From Actinomycetota bacterium (GTDB lineage: Bacteria; Actinomycetota; Acidimicrobiia; Acidimicrobiales; GCA-2861595), in contig JADDQT010000029.1 of assembly GCA_016781225.1 (NCBI GenBank), positions 1-8,547 of the forward strand: a stretch of DNA of 8,547 nt. The letters run 5' to 3'. Numbering within the stretch: the stretch's first letter is position 1; the number at the start of each line of letters is the position of its first letter. Below are positions 1 through 6,237 of this stretch, piece by piece. The notes below the pieces were generated by a model. The model was not told the origin of the DNA. It worked only from the letters and a program-made list of their open reading frames with translations, and made no database searches. Position numbers and translations under genes: made by a program.

Positions 1-1509
1 GGAGCCGTGGCGCAGTGACTCCCAGGCCCCCACCACGGCATCCACTGCGGCGGGAACGTCCTCGGCCGCCACCCGTCCTACCACCTCGCCCAGCCGCTGC
101 TGGTCGAGGTCGGCGCCGAGGTAGACGTGGTAGCCGTCGCGGGCCTTGCCGCCCACCTTCACCTTGGAGCCGGCCAGGCCGATGTCGCCGGTCTGGTGCT
201 GGGCGCAGGAGTTCGGACAGCCGGAGACGTGCACCCGAAGCGACGAGTTGCGGCCCAGCGCCGAGCTCTCCAGCAGCGACACGCCGGCAGTGGGCGCGGC
301 AGTGATGCCGAGGGCGCACACGGCCGATCCGGTACAGGCCCGCACCGATGCCACGTGGGCCTCGCCCAGGAGGTTGAGGCGGCGGTCCACCAGCACCTGG
401 CGGACGCGGACGACGTCACCGACGGGCACGCCTCGCAGCACCACGTTCTGGTCGCGGCTCAGGTTGAGGGCACCGTCGCAGTGGCGGTCGGCCATGTCGG
501 CCAGGAGCTCGAAATCGGCGCCGGCCAGGTCTCCCATGGGCACCTCGACGGTGAGGTAGGCCCGGCCCGCATCGCGCTGGGGGCGCACCCCCGCCGACCA
601 GCCGCGCGGTGGAACCACCTTCAGGATCTCCACCCGGTCGGCTTCTCCCAGCACGTCCACGGGCACCGGTTCAGGGTGCGGCCGGACCCGGGCCTCGGCA
701 AAGGCCTCTTCCCATGCCGTGCGGAAGCCGTCCTCGCCGAGCTGCTCGACGACGTACTTGAGGCGGCCCTTGGCCGGGGCGTCGAAGTTGCCGTGGGCCA
801 CGAACACGTCGATCAGGGCCTCGGCCGCGGCCAGGGCGTCGGCCCGTGGCACGAAGTCGGCCAGCTTGACGGCCAGCTGCGGCGCCTTGCCCAGGCTGCC
901 GCCACCCCACAGCTCGTAGCCCGCCTCTCCGTCGCGCACCACGGACACGAAGCCACCGTCGTTGAGCAGGGCGTCGTGGCGGCAGCGGGGGGAACCGCCG
1001 AAGGCGAGGTTGACGCGGCTCGGCAGCTCGCAGTTGAGCGTGGCGGAACGGGCCAGGATTGCGTCGGAGACGGCCCGGGCGTCGGGCAGGCAGTCGAACG
1101 GCTCGTCGAGGCTGGCCCCGGCCTCCTCCGAGGACATCACGTTGCGCATGGTGTGGCCACACGCCGAGCGGGACGTCAGGCCGAGCTTGGCCAGCTTGTC
1201 CAGGACCTCGGGCACCTTGCGGTCCTCGACCCAGTGCAGCTCGACGTTCTGCCGGGTGGTGAGGTGCAGCCAGTCGTGGCTGTAGGCCCGAGCCAGGCGG
1301 GCCAGGCCCCGGGCCTGGTCGGAGGGAAGCACGCCACCGGGAACGCGGATGCGGACCATGAACACGTGGTCCTGTTCCTGGGTGCACACGCCGTAGGTCT
1401 TGAGGGCGTAGCGGTCCTCGGGGGTCAGCCAGGCGTCACCTTCGGCCGCGAGGCGGTCCAGGTCCACTGCCAGGCCGGACCGCTTGGCGGCGGGAATGTC
1501 GGGTGGCAT
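1..1509 (-). CDS. Ferredoxin-dependent nitrite/sulfite reductase, C-terminus cut off
   Basis: Siroheme/[4Fe-4S] hemoprotein of the assimilatory nitrite/sulfite reductase family, which carries out six-electron reduction of nitrite to ammonia or sulfite to sulfide in the cytoplasm. Reading the minus strand from ATG 1509 gives 503 codons open to the left edge; the family is usually about 550-580 residues, so only the C-terminal tail is missing. Seen: a ferredoxin-like half domain at about 45-110 ending in TTRQN (84-88, with siroheme-facing R86), a second basic motif around R122, LPSRVN at 162-167, and the cluster ligands C392-X5-C398 and C431-X3-C435 (SGCPNSC). The motif at 117-124 reads CGHTMRNV where the family usually has GDNVRNV, and LPSR replaces the common LPRK. 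Sequence alone does not separate nitrite from sulfite as the substrate. The start is supported by a -10 hexamer 7 bases upstream. Family is certain; substrate is not. Confidence 0.93.
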   Translation of the reverse strand, partial: MPPDIPAAKRSGLAVDLDRLAAEGDAWLTPEDRYALKTYGVCTQEQDHVFMVRIRVPGGVLPSDQARGLARLARAYSHDWLHLTTRQNVELHWVEDRKVPEVLDKLAKLGLTSRSACGHTMRNVMSSEEAGASLDEPFDCLPDARAVSDAILARSATLNCELPSRVNLAFGGSPRCRHDALLNDGGFVSVVRDGEAGYELWGGGSLGKAPQLAVKLADFVPRADALAAAEALIDVFVAHGNFDAPAKGRLKYVVEQLGEDGFRTAWEEAFAEARVRPHPEPVPVDVLGEADRVEILKVVPPRGWSAGVRPQRDAGRAYLTVEVPMGDLAGADFELLADMADRHCDGALNLSRDQNVVLRGVPVGDVVRVRQVLVDRRLNLLGEAHVASVRACTGSAVCALGITAAPTAGVSLLESSALGRNSSLRVHVSGCPNSCAQHQTGDIGLAGSKVKVGGKARDGYHVYLGADLDQQRLGEVVGRVAAEDVPAAVDAVVGAWESLRHGS

Positions 1510-1516
1510 CGAAGCG

Positions 1517-1522
1517 AACTTA
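1517..1522 (-). promoter_or_regulatory. Candidate leaderless -10 element for the reductase
   Basis: On the minus strand TAAGTT (1522 to 1517) matches TANNNT and lies 7 bases before ATG 1509, so transcription would begin at or within a base of the start codon. No Shine-Dalgarno sequence precedes this ATG. No convincing -35 is seen at 16-18 bases upstream, which is common for actinobacterial promoters. Inferred from spacing only. Confidence 0.5.
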
Positions 1523-1589
1523 GAGGGTCACTGTTTCGTGGCCTTTCGGGCTGTGTTGCCGGCTCGTGAAGGTTTCCTTGACCCCGTCG

Positions 1590-1595
1590 TACAAT
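1590..1595 (+). promoter_or_regulatory. Candidate leaderless -10 element for the small Cys protein
   Basis: TACAAT is a near-consensus -10 hexamer and lies 7 bases before ATG 1603. A transcript starting there would be leaderless. It also overlaps the earlier in-frame ATG at 1594, which therefore could not be in the mRNA. No good -35 at the proper distance; TTGACC at 1578-1583 is only 6 bases upstream, too close to serve as one. Confidence 0.55.
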
Positions 1596-1602
1596 GGTCA
1601 GC

Positions 1603-1845
1603 ATGAGCATGCACACCCAGGACCACACGCCCGCCGAGCTGTGCGACGCCTGCGGAGCGGAGGTCGACCCCGCCGAGGCCGTCAAGAGCGAGCTGGCCGC
1701 GGCCAACGCCATGTGCCCGACGCCCATGACGTTCCACCCCCACTGCTACGAGCAGGCATCGGCCATCTGGCAGCCCGACGCCGACTCCTACTGCACCACG
1801 GACCCGGAGTTCCCCCAGACCGCCCAGTGGACCTCGCCTGCTTGA
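1603..1845 (+). CDS. Small Cys/His metal-binding protein of unknown function
   Basis: An 80-residue protein I do not recognise. It has C14-X2-C17, then C38 and F44-H45-X2-C48. The spaced CxxC and FHxxC pairs resemble the first half of a LIM or treble-clef zinc site, so a structural zinc is likely (inference). The rest is acidic with a Trp/Tyr/Pro-rich C-terminus (SAIWQ, DSYC with C64). No signal peptide or membrane segment. Three in-frame ATGs occur at 1594, 1603 and 1609. I chose 1603 because TACAAT lies 7 bases before it and would exclude 1594 from the transcript; none has a Shine-Dalgarno sequence. The next gene begins 15 bases after the stop, so the two are probably co-transcribed. The reductase diverges on the other strand. 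That it is a real gene is supported by the promoter, compact coupling and Cys pattern. Confidence 0.68.
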   Translation: MSMHTQDHTPAELCDACGAEVDPAEAVKSELAAANAMCPTPMTFHPHCYEQASAIWQPDADSYCTTDPEFPQTAQWTSPA

Positions 1846-1860
1846 GGCCGTGAACAGGCC

Positions 1861-2367
1861 GTGAAGGAGATCCGGCCCCCGGCCGACCCGCTGGTGGGCT
1901 GGCGCTACTGGCAACTCGGCGCCGACGCTCGAGGGCTGCGGTCGGTCTCGTTGCGCCGCTTCCTGTGGGAGCCCGAACGACCGATGCGGGCGTCGTGCAT
2001 GACCGGCGGTCATCAGGCCCCGGCCGAGGACTGCGACTGCGGCATCTACGCCGCACCCGATCTGGACACCCTGCGCAGTCACGGGCTGTGTCTGTCGCCC
2101 GGCGGTCTGGTGGTGGGCCAGGTGAGCCTGTGGGGTGCGGTGGTCATTGGCGAGGACGGCTACCGGGGCCAGTACGCCTTGCCCCGCACGCTGTCCCTTG
2201 TGGAGGGCACCGTGCCCCGAGAGTCGCGCTCCTCGGCCCTGGAGTCGCTGGCCGCCTACAACGTGCGGGTGAGCACCACGGGACTCGACGATGCCGTGGG
2301 CGAGCTGTCGGGCGCCGTGCTGGCCAACCTGGTGATGTCACTCGGCACCGGCGCCACTCCCAGCTGA
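1861..2367 (+). CDS. Conserved hypothetical protein with GWRYW and CGIYA motifs
   Basis: A 168-residue soluble protein. The arrangement of an N-terminal GWRYW (13-17), a middle CGIYA (60-64) and a following GQVSLWGAVV...GYRGQYA block (86-106) recalls an uncharacterised protein type common in actinobacteria and their phages; I know no function for it. C46, H51, C58 and C60 (C-X4-H-X6-C-X-C) could form a metal site (inference). The C-terminal 45 residues look helical with no clear motif. The GTG start at 1861 lies 15 bases after the preceding stop, and GAGG at 1844-1847 overlaps that stop, giving a rather long 13-base spacing. Cotranscription with the small Cys protein is likely, and both carry Cys/His clusters. 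No transmembrane segment. The 59 bases after its stop hold the candidate sigma-gene promoter. Confidence 0.78.
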   Translation: MKEIRPPADPLVGWRYWQLGADARGLRSVSLRRFLWEPERPMRASCMTGGHQAPAEDCDCGIYAAPDLDTLRSHGLCLSPGGLVVGQVSLWGAVVIGEDGYRGQYALPRTLSLVEGTVPRESRSSALESLAAYNVRVSTTGLDDAVGELSGAVLANLVMSLGTGATPS

Positions 2368-2390
2368 GACAGACCAACGGATCGAGCCCC

Positions 2391-2418
2391 GAACCGAACC
2401 CGGTCCTGCGGGGTTGTT
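2391..2418 (+). promoter_or_regulatory. Possible ECF-type autoregulatory promoter
   Basis: GAACC is repeated in tandem (2391-2395 and 2396-2400), and GTTGTT lies at 2413-2418, 17 bases after the first copy. A GAAC-like -35 is characteristic of many ECF sigma promoters, and autoregulation is common in the family. Transcription from here would begin near 2425, almost at the sigma ATG (2427). Weak evidence: short motifs in a G+C-rich gap. Confidence 0.25.
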
Positions 2419-2426
2419 AGGGAGGG

Positions 2427-2939
2427 ATGACCGACACCGCCGAGCGCCTGGAGGGTTGGGTGAGGCAGCACCAGCCGGTGGTGTACCGGGCCGCCTGGCT
2501 CATCCTCCGGGACGAGGCAGCCGCCGAGGACGTGGCCCAGGAGACCTTCATCCGGGCCTACGGAAGCGCCGACCGGCTGGACGACGAGGCCGACGCCCGA
2601 CCGTGGCTCTATCGCATCGCCGTGAACCTGGCGCTGAACCGCATCCGCTCGCGCCGTCGCGAGGAGCGGGCCGTCACCAGGCTCGGTCCCCGTCTGGCGC
2701 GCTGGGAGGACGCCGCATCGGAGAGGGGCGCCGGCGACGATTCCATTGCCGAGGCGCTCCGCCGCCTGCCCGACCGCCTGCGCGTTCCGGTCATCCTCCG
2801 TTACTACCTCGACCTGCCCGAGAAGGAGATCGCCAGGGCACTCGGCGTCCGCCCGGGCACCACCAAGTCGCGCCTGCACGAGGCTCGTCGCCTGCTGGCC
2901 GCCGACCACTCGATCGCCGCCGCGGCGGGAAAGGGGTGA
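2427..2939 (+). CDS. ECF-type RNA polymerase sigma factor
   Basis: A 170-residue sigma-70 family factor of the extracytoplasmic-function group, which redirects RNA polymerase to a small regulon on an envelope or stress signal. Region 2 spans about 12-80, with AEDVAQETFIRAY (33-45) for core binding and PWLYRIAVNLALNR (59-72), then a basic stretch to R78, for -10 recognition. An acidic linker precedes region 4 (107-157), with LPDRLRVPVILRYY followed by a helix-turn-helix (EIARALGVRPGTTKSRLHEARRLL). No region 3, anti-sigma fusion or SnoaL-like extension. The start is odd: AGGGAGGG (2419-2426) abuts the ATG with no spacer. A GTG at 2460 (codon 12) has GGAGGG at 2450-2455 with normal spacing but would shorten region 2, so I keep ATG 2427. 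The DUF4349 membrane gene follows 5 bases after the stop and is its likely regulator. Confidence 0.95.
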   Translation: MTDTAERLEGWVRQHQPVVYRAAWLILRDEAAAEDVAQETFIRAYGSADRLDDEADARPWLYRIAVNLALNRIRSRRREERAVTRLGPRLARWEDAASERGAGDDSIAEALRRLPDRLRVPVILRYYLDLPEKEIARALGVRPGTTKSRLHEARRLLAADHSIAAAAGKG

Positions 2940-2944
2940 GGCCG

Positions 2945-4069
2945 ATGACGCCCGACGCGACGCCCTACACCACTGCCGACGTCCTGGAGATCGAGATTCG
3001 CAGGGCGCTCCAGGCCGAGGCCCTGGCCGTCGAGCCGCCCGACGACCTGGCCGAGCGCAGCCTGGCCCGGGCGCTGGACCCCGCAGCCATCGCTCCATGG
3101 GGACAGCCCAGGGTCCCCGCAGGCCGCATGCCGCTGCTCCTGGCCCTCGGTGCGGTTGCGGCCGCGGTGGTCGCCTTCTTCGTGGTTGGTACTGCGGTGA
3201 CCCGGCTGGGCCCCGTCGACAGCCCGACGGGACAGCTGGTCGGTCCCGAGTCCGACTCGGTCCAGGGCCGCTCGGGGTCGAGCCCTTCAGGGACGAGCTC
3301 TTCCGGGGCCCCTTCGGTGGCTCCTCTCCCGACCGAGGATCAGCCGACCACTGAGCCCGGGAGCGGGGGAACGGTCCCCGATCCGGGGCCGTCGTCACTG
3401 ATCGGTCCCAGGATCGCCCGCACCGCGGATCTTGCCGTCCAGGTGGAGAAGGGGCGCTTCGACGAGCGGTGGAGGCAGGCCGAGGCCGTCGCCGCCAGGT
3501 TCGGGGGCTTCGTCACCGGCTCCTCGGCACAAGAGGTCGAAGGCCGCTTGGCCAGGGGCAACCTTACCCTCCAGGTGCCCGCCGACAAGCTTCAGGGCGC
3601 CCTCGACGAGCTGAGGAGCCTGGGCACGGCGATGCGGCTCAACTCCACCGCCAACGACGTCTCCGGCCAGATCGTGGACTACGACGCCCGGCTGCGGGTG
3701 GCGCAGGCCAACGAGGCGGCCCTGCTCGACCTGGCCCGCCAGGCCCGATCGGTGGAGGACAACCTCGCCATCCGTCCCCGCCTCCAGGACGCCCGGCGCG
3801 AGGTCGAGACGCTGCAAGCACGGCGAGCCTCCCTCCAGGGCAGGGTGGATCTGGCCACCGTGACGGCGTCGTTGTACGAGCGAGAGGCGGCTCCCTCGAG
3901 CTCCCGTACCGAGGGCCGGGTGGGCCAGGCATGGGGTCGGGCCGTCGACGCTGCCGAGGCCACGCTGGCGGGGATGATCATCACCGCCGGGTACCTGGGC
4001 CCCTTCGCCCTCCTCGCCGTCGCCGTTTGGGCGCTGGCCACGGCAGTGCGCCGCCGCCGTTTCATCTGA
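2945..4069 (+). CDS. DUF4349 membrane protein, likely anti-sigma factor for the adjacent ECF sigma
   Basis: A 374-residue membrane protein. Order: cytoplasmic N-terminus (1-61, acidic and helical), transmembrane segment (62-85), Ser/Pro/Gly-rich linker (86-155), DUF4349 domain (156-312) with RTADLAVQV, LTLQVPADKL, a central coiled-coil-like heptad region and the ending TASLYE, then a second membrane helix (341-367) and a basic tail RRRR. The predicted topology puts DUF4349 outside with both ends in the cytoplasm. Known DUF4349 proteins often begin with a lipobox; none is seen here. The position 5 bases after the sigma gene suggests that residues 1-61 bind the sigma factor, but the H-X3-C-X2-C zinc anti-sigma motif is absent, so this role is inference. 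ATG 2945 follows AGGGG (2932-2936) and GAGG (2938-2941). The same frame is open further upstream, but that portion only shadows the sigma gene. Confidence 0.88.
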   Translation: MTPDATPYTTADVLEIEIRRALQAEALAVEPPDDLAERSLARALDPAAIAPWGQPRVPAGRMPLLLALGAVAAAVVAFFVVGTAVTRLGPVDSPTGQLVGPESDSVQGRSGSSPSGTSSSGAPSVAPLPTEDQPTTEPGSGGTVPDPGPSSLIGPRIARTADLAVQVEKGRFDERWRQAEAVAARFGGFVTGSSAQEVEGRLARGNLTLQVPADKLQGALDELRSLGTAMRLNSTANDVSGQIVDYDARLRVAQANEAALLDLARQARSVEDNLAIRPRLQDARREVETLQARRASLQGRVDLATVTASLYEREAAPSSSRTEGRVGQAWGRAVDAAEATLAGMIITAGYLGPFALLAVAVWALATAVRRRRFI

Positions 4070-4085
4070 GGGCTTCCCCACCCGC

Positions 4086-4142
4086 TTCTGGTCCCTGAAA
4101 CGACATCGTTTCCTCGTTTCCATGTCGTTTCGGGTACCAGAA
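4086..4142. terminator. Long hairpin between convergent genes, probable bidirectional terminator
   Basis: Arms 4086-4106 and 4122-4142 pair over 21 positions with one mismatch (4093 against 4135) and one G-U wobble (4096 with 4132), around a 15-base loop. It sits in the 80-base gap between the DUF4349 stop (4069) and the dGTPase stop (4150), so it can end both transcripts. No long T-tract follows on either strand, which is usual for actinobacteria. The loop and right arm contain three copies of TCGTTTC (4106, 4114 and 4125). Confidence 0.7.
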
Positions 4143-4149
4143 CGCCGTT

Positions 4150-5214
4150 CTACACGCCGCGGGGCAGGTCGGCGGGGTTCCAGCCGAGGACCTCCACCGC
4201 CATCCGGAAGGCGTAGCGGTCGGTCATGCCGCTCACGTGGCGCACGGCGGCCGCTACCGGATCGTCGCCTTCGGGGCTGCCCACCCCACTGCCGTTCTCG
4301 ATGCCGTGCGGGTGAGCGGCGAACCACTCGACCAGCGCCCGTAGCAGGGCCTCGACCCGCCCGGCCTGGGCGACCGAAGCCGGCCGGAGGTAGATCCGCT
4401 CGAAGTTGAAGGCGCGGAAGGCGGCCAGGGCCTCGGCCTCGGGCTCGGCCATGCCCACCCGGCCCGTTCGGGCGATGGTGAGGAGCATGGCCGAGATGAA
4501 GGCGTTGAGCTGGGCCGAGCGGGTCTGGCCCACGACCTCGCCCACGGCAGCGGGGAGCTCGTGTGCTCCCACCACGCCCGCCCGCACGGCGTCCTCGAAG
4601 TCGTGGCAGACGTAGGCGATGCGATCGGCCCACGACACCACCTCACCCTCGGGCGTGGACGACGGAGGGCGGTTCCAGGAGTGGTTGCGGACGGCGTCGA
4701 GCGTCTCCACGCAGAGGTTGAGGGGCGCCAGCACCACGTCGGCCCCGTACACGGCGTGGTGGTACCCGCCTTCGAGGAACGGGGAGAATGCGGGCTCCGA
4801 GGTGTGGCCGCCCGGTCCGTGGCCGCAGTCGTGGGCCGTGGCGGCGGCAGCGGTGAGGGCGACGTTGAGCCCGGCGGGACGGGCGATCCCCACTGCCACA
4901 TGCGATACCTCGATGGCGTGGGTCAGCCGGGTGCGGAGGTGATCGTCGGCGGGGGCCACGAACACCTGGCACTTGCCGGCCAGGCGCCGGAAGGGCCGCG
5001 AGTGGTGGATGCGGTCGAGGTCCCGCTCGAAGCACGTGCGGTAGGCGTCGGGCTCCTCGGGCCGGGACCGGTTCCCCGCGCCCTCGGCCCGTGTGGCGCC
5101 CGGAGCGAGGAGGTCCCCCTCGGCCTGCTCGCGATCCTGCCGGCCGAGGAGGCGGTGGGAGGGCGGGCCGACCTGGGCCCCCTCCCGGGAGACGGCAAAG
5201 GCGAACGAGGTCAT
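4150..5214 (-). CDS. dgt: dGTPase-like HD-domain deoxynucleoside triphosphohydrolase
   Basis: A 354-residue HD-superfamily enzyme of the deoxyguanosinetriphosphate triphosphohydrolase-like family. It cleaves dNTPs to deoxynucleosides and triphosphate in the cytoplasm and so affects dNTP pools. Metal ligands are visible: H99 (TRLTHAIEVSHVA), H128-D129 (AHDCGHGPGGH) and D197 (SWADRIAYVCHD). Upstream are the family signatures YRTCFERDLDRI (58-69) and HSRPFRRL (71-78). Near the C-terminus are FERIYLRP and the VSGMTDRYA block. The length suits the shorter actinobacterial/cyanobacterial branch. The 50 residues before the core are poorly conserved. ATG 5214 is favoured because TACCGT lies 6 bases upstream and no Shine-Dalgarno sequence is present. 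It faces the DUF4349 gene convergently across a hairpin and diverges from the Clp N-domain gene with 80 bases between. Substrate preference cannot be read from sequence. Confidence 0.93.
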   Translation of the reverse strand: MTSFAFAVSREGAQVGPPSHRLLGRQDREQAEGDLLAPGATRAEGAGNRSRPEEPDAYRTCFERDLDRIHHSRPFRRLAGKCQVFVAPADDHLRTRLTHAIEVSHVAVGIARPAGLNVALTAAAATAHDCGHGPGGHTSEPAFSPFLEGGYHHAVYGADVVLAPLNLCVETLDAVRNHSWNRPPSSTPEGEVVSWADRIAYVCHDFEDAVRAGVVGAHELPAAVGEVVGQTRSAQLNAFISAMLLTIARTGRVGMAEPEAEALAAFRAFNFERIYLRPASVAQAGRVEALLRALVEWFAAHPHGIENGSGVGSPEGDDPVAAAVRHVSGMTDRYAFRMAVEVLGWNPADLPRGV

Positions 5215-5220
5215 GGAGCC

Positions 5221-5226
5221 ACGGTA
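5221..5226 (-). promoter_or_regulatory. Candidate leaderless -10 element for the dGTPase gene
   Basis: On the minus strand TACCGT (5226 to 5221) fits TANNNT and is 6 bases from ATG 5214, placing the transcription start at the start codon. There is no Shine-Dalgarno sequence and no clear -35. Confidence 0.45.
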
Positions 5227-5282
5227 CCGGTGGCCGGCGACAGCCAGGTTGGATTCAGTACAGGGCGGGGTCCGCGCCGCGA

Positions 5283-5288
5283 CAGACT
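5283..5288 (+). promoter_or_regulatory. Weak candidate -10 element for the Clp N-domain gene
   Basis: CAGACT keeps the two most conserved -10 positions (A at 2, T at 6) and is 6 bases before GTG 5295, matching the leaderless geometry of the other promoters here. The first position is C rather than T, so the match is weaker. Confidence 0.3.
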
Positions 5289-5294
5289 GGGCCA

Positions 5295-6233
5295 GTGTTC
5301 GAACGCTTCACCGACCGGGCCCGGCGGGTCCTCGTGCTGGCCCAAGAGGAAGCGCGGCTCCTGAATCACAACTTCATCGGCACCGAGCACATCCTGTTGG
5401 GCCTGATCAGCGAGGGCGAGGGCATGGCGGCCGAGGCCCTGGAGTCCCTCGGCATCGCCCTGGAATCGGTCCGGGAGCGGGTGCGAGAGACGATCGGCCC
5501 GGCCAGTGGTCCGCCCTCCGGCTCACCGCCGTTCACGCCCCGAGCGAAGACAGTGCTGGAGCTGTCCCTCCGGGAGGCCATCCAGCTGGGCCACAACCAC
5601 ATCGGCACCGAGCACATGCTCCTCGGACTGGTGCGCGAGAGCGAGGGAGTGGCCGCCCAGGTCCTGATCGCCCTCGGCGTCGACCTGTCGCGGGTCCGCC
5701 AGCAGGTCATCGACATCCTCTCGAGTCACGAGGAGGAGCAAAGTGGGGCGGGCGCGAGTCCTCCCCAGGACCACCTGGCCGCGGTCGACGCCGATCAGGT
5801 CACGCCGGCCGACGTAGCTGTCGCCCCAGGTCAGCTGGTCACCTGGGAGGATGCCGAGGCGGCGCTGCGATCGGGTCTGACCGTGTTCAGCGAATTCACC
5901 ACGCAGAGGGAAGCTCGCGGTGTCAGGTACCGCACGTCCATCTTCCAGCCACGGACTCCGCCGACCATCTCGATCTCGGTAGCTCACGCCGAGGTGACGC
6001 GAGCGGCGTTCGACGCCTTCGTCAGCCGGCTCGGAGCAGACCAGCGCATCGACGGCCTCGGCGACGCCGCCACCTTCAACCCGGCCACGGGGTCGTTGCG
6101 GGTCCTGACCGGGTCGACCCTCTTCGTGGTGAGCGTGCAACACCACGAGGATCCGCTGGCATGTGCGTCAGCGCTCGCTCGGAAGGCACTCGAGCGCCTC
6201 GGCGAAGGGCCTCCCCAGCACGCCGTGAGCTAG
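5295..6233 (+). CDS. Stand-alone double Clp N-domain protein with an unknown C-terminal domain
   Basis: 312 residues. Residues 1-143 align without visible gaps to the N-terminal domain of ClpC unfoldases: V1FERFTDRARR start, IGTEHILLGL at 28-37, its repeat IGTEHMLLGL at 103-112, and FTPRAKTVLELSLREA at 80-95. F2, F80, K85 and E89 occupy the positions of the cyclomarin-contact residues of mycobacterial ClpC1, and E31/E106 those of the phosphoarginine pockets. No AAA+ module follows, so it cannot unfold proteins itself; it resembles actinobacterial ClpC2-type proteins thought to bind ligands or substrates for ClpC. Residues about 170-304 form a separate alpha/beta domain (GLGDAATF, LRVLTGSTLFVVSV) with some resemblance to DUF3558-like domains, a guess only. 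No signal peptide. GTG 5295 is chosen because ClpC proteins begin exactly here (MFERF). lgt starts 4 bases after the stop. Confidence 0.9.
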   Translation: MFERFTDRARRVLVLAQEEARLLNHNFIGTEHILLGLISEGEGMAAEALESLGIALESVRERVRETIGPASGPPSGSPPFTPRAKTVLELSLREAIQLGHNHIGTEHMLLGLVRESEGVAAQVLIALGVDLSRVRQQVIDILSSHEEEQSGAGASPPQDHLAAVDADQVTPADVAVAPGQLVTWEDAEAALRSGLTVFSEFTTQREARGVRYRTSIFQPRTPPTISISVAHAEVTRAAFDAFVSRLGADQRIDGLGDAATFNPATGSLRVLTGSTLFVVSVQHHEDPLACASALARKALERLGEGPPQHAVS

Positions 6234-6237
6234 AACG

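Noticed and set aside
127..1569. A 480-codon open frame on the plus strand opposite the reductase
   Set aside because: The translation is compositionally odd with no motif; the minus strand gives a full reductase with all four cluster cysteines.
1578..1595. TTGACC/TACAAT as a classical -35/-10 pair
   Set aside because: The hexamers are separated by only 6 bases, far below the 16-18 needed; only the -10 was kept.
2945..3220. DUF4349 protein as a lipoprotein substrate of the nearby Lgt
   Set aside because: There is no lipobox cysteine; the hydrophobic segment begins at residue 62 after a long cytoplasmic head.
4106..4131. Three TCGTTTC copies as a CRISPR or other repeat array
   Set aside because: Units are only 7 bases with irregular spacing and lie inside a hairpin; no spacers and no cas genes.
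2256..4633. Long minus-strand open frames (2256-3398 and 3395-4633) opposite the sigma/DUF4349 genes
   Set aside because: Arg/Pro/Gly-rich shadow translations without domains; they run through well-supported genes and past the convergent hairpin.
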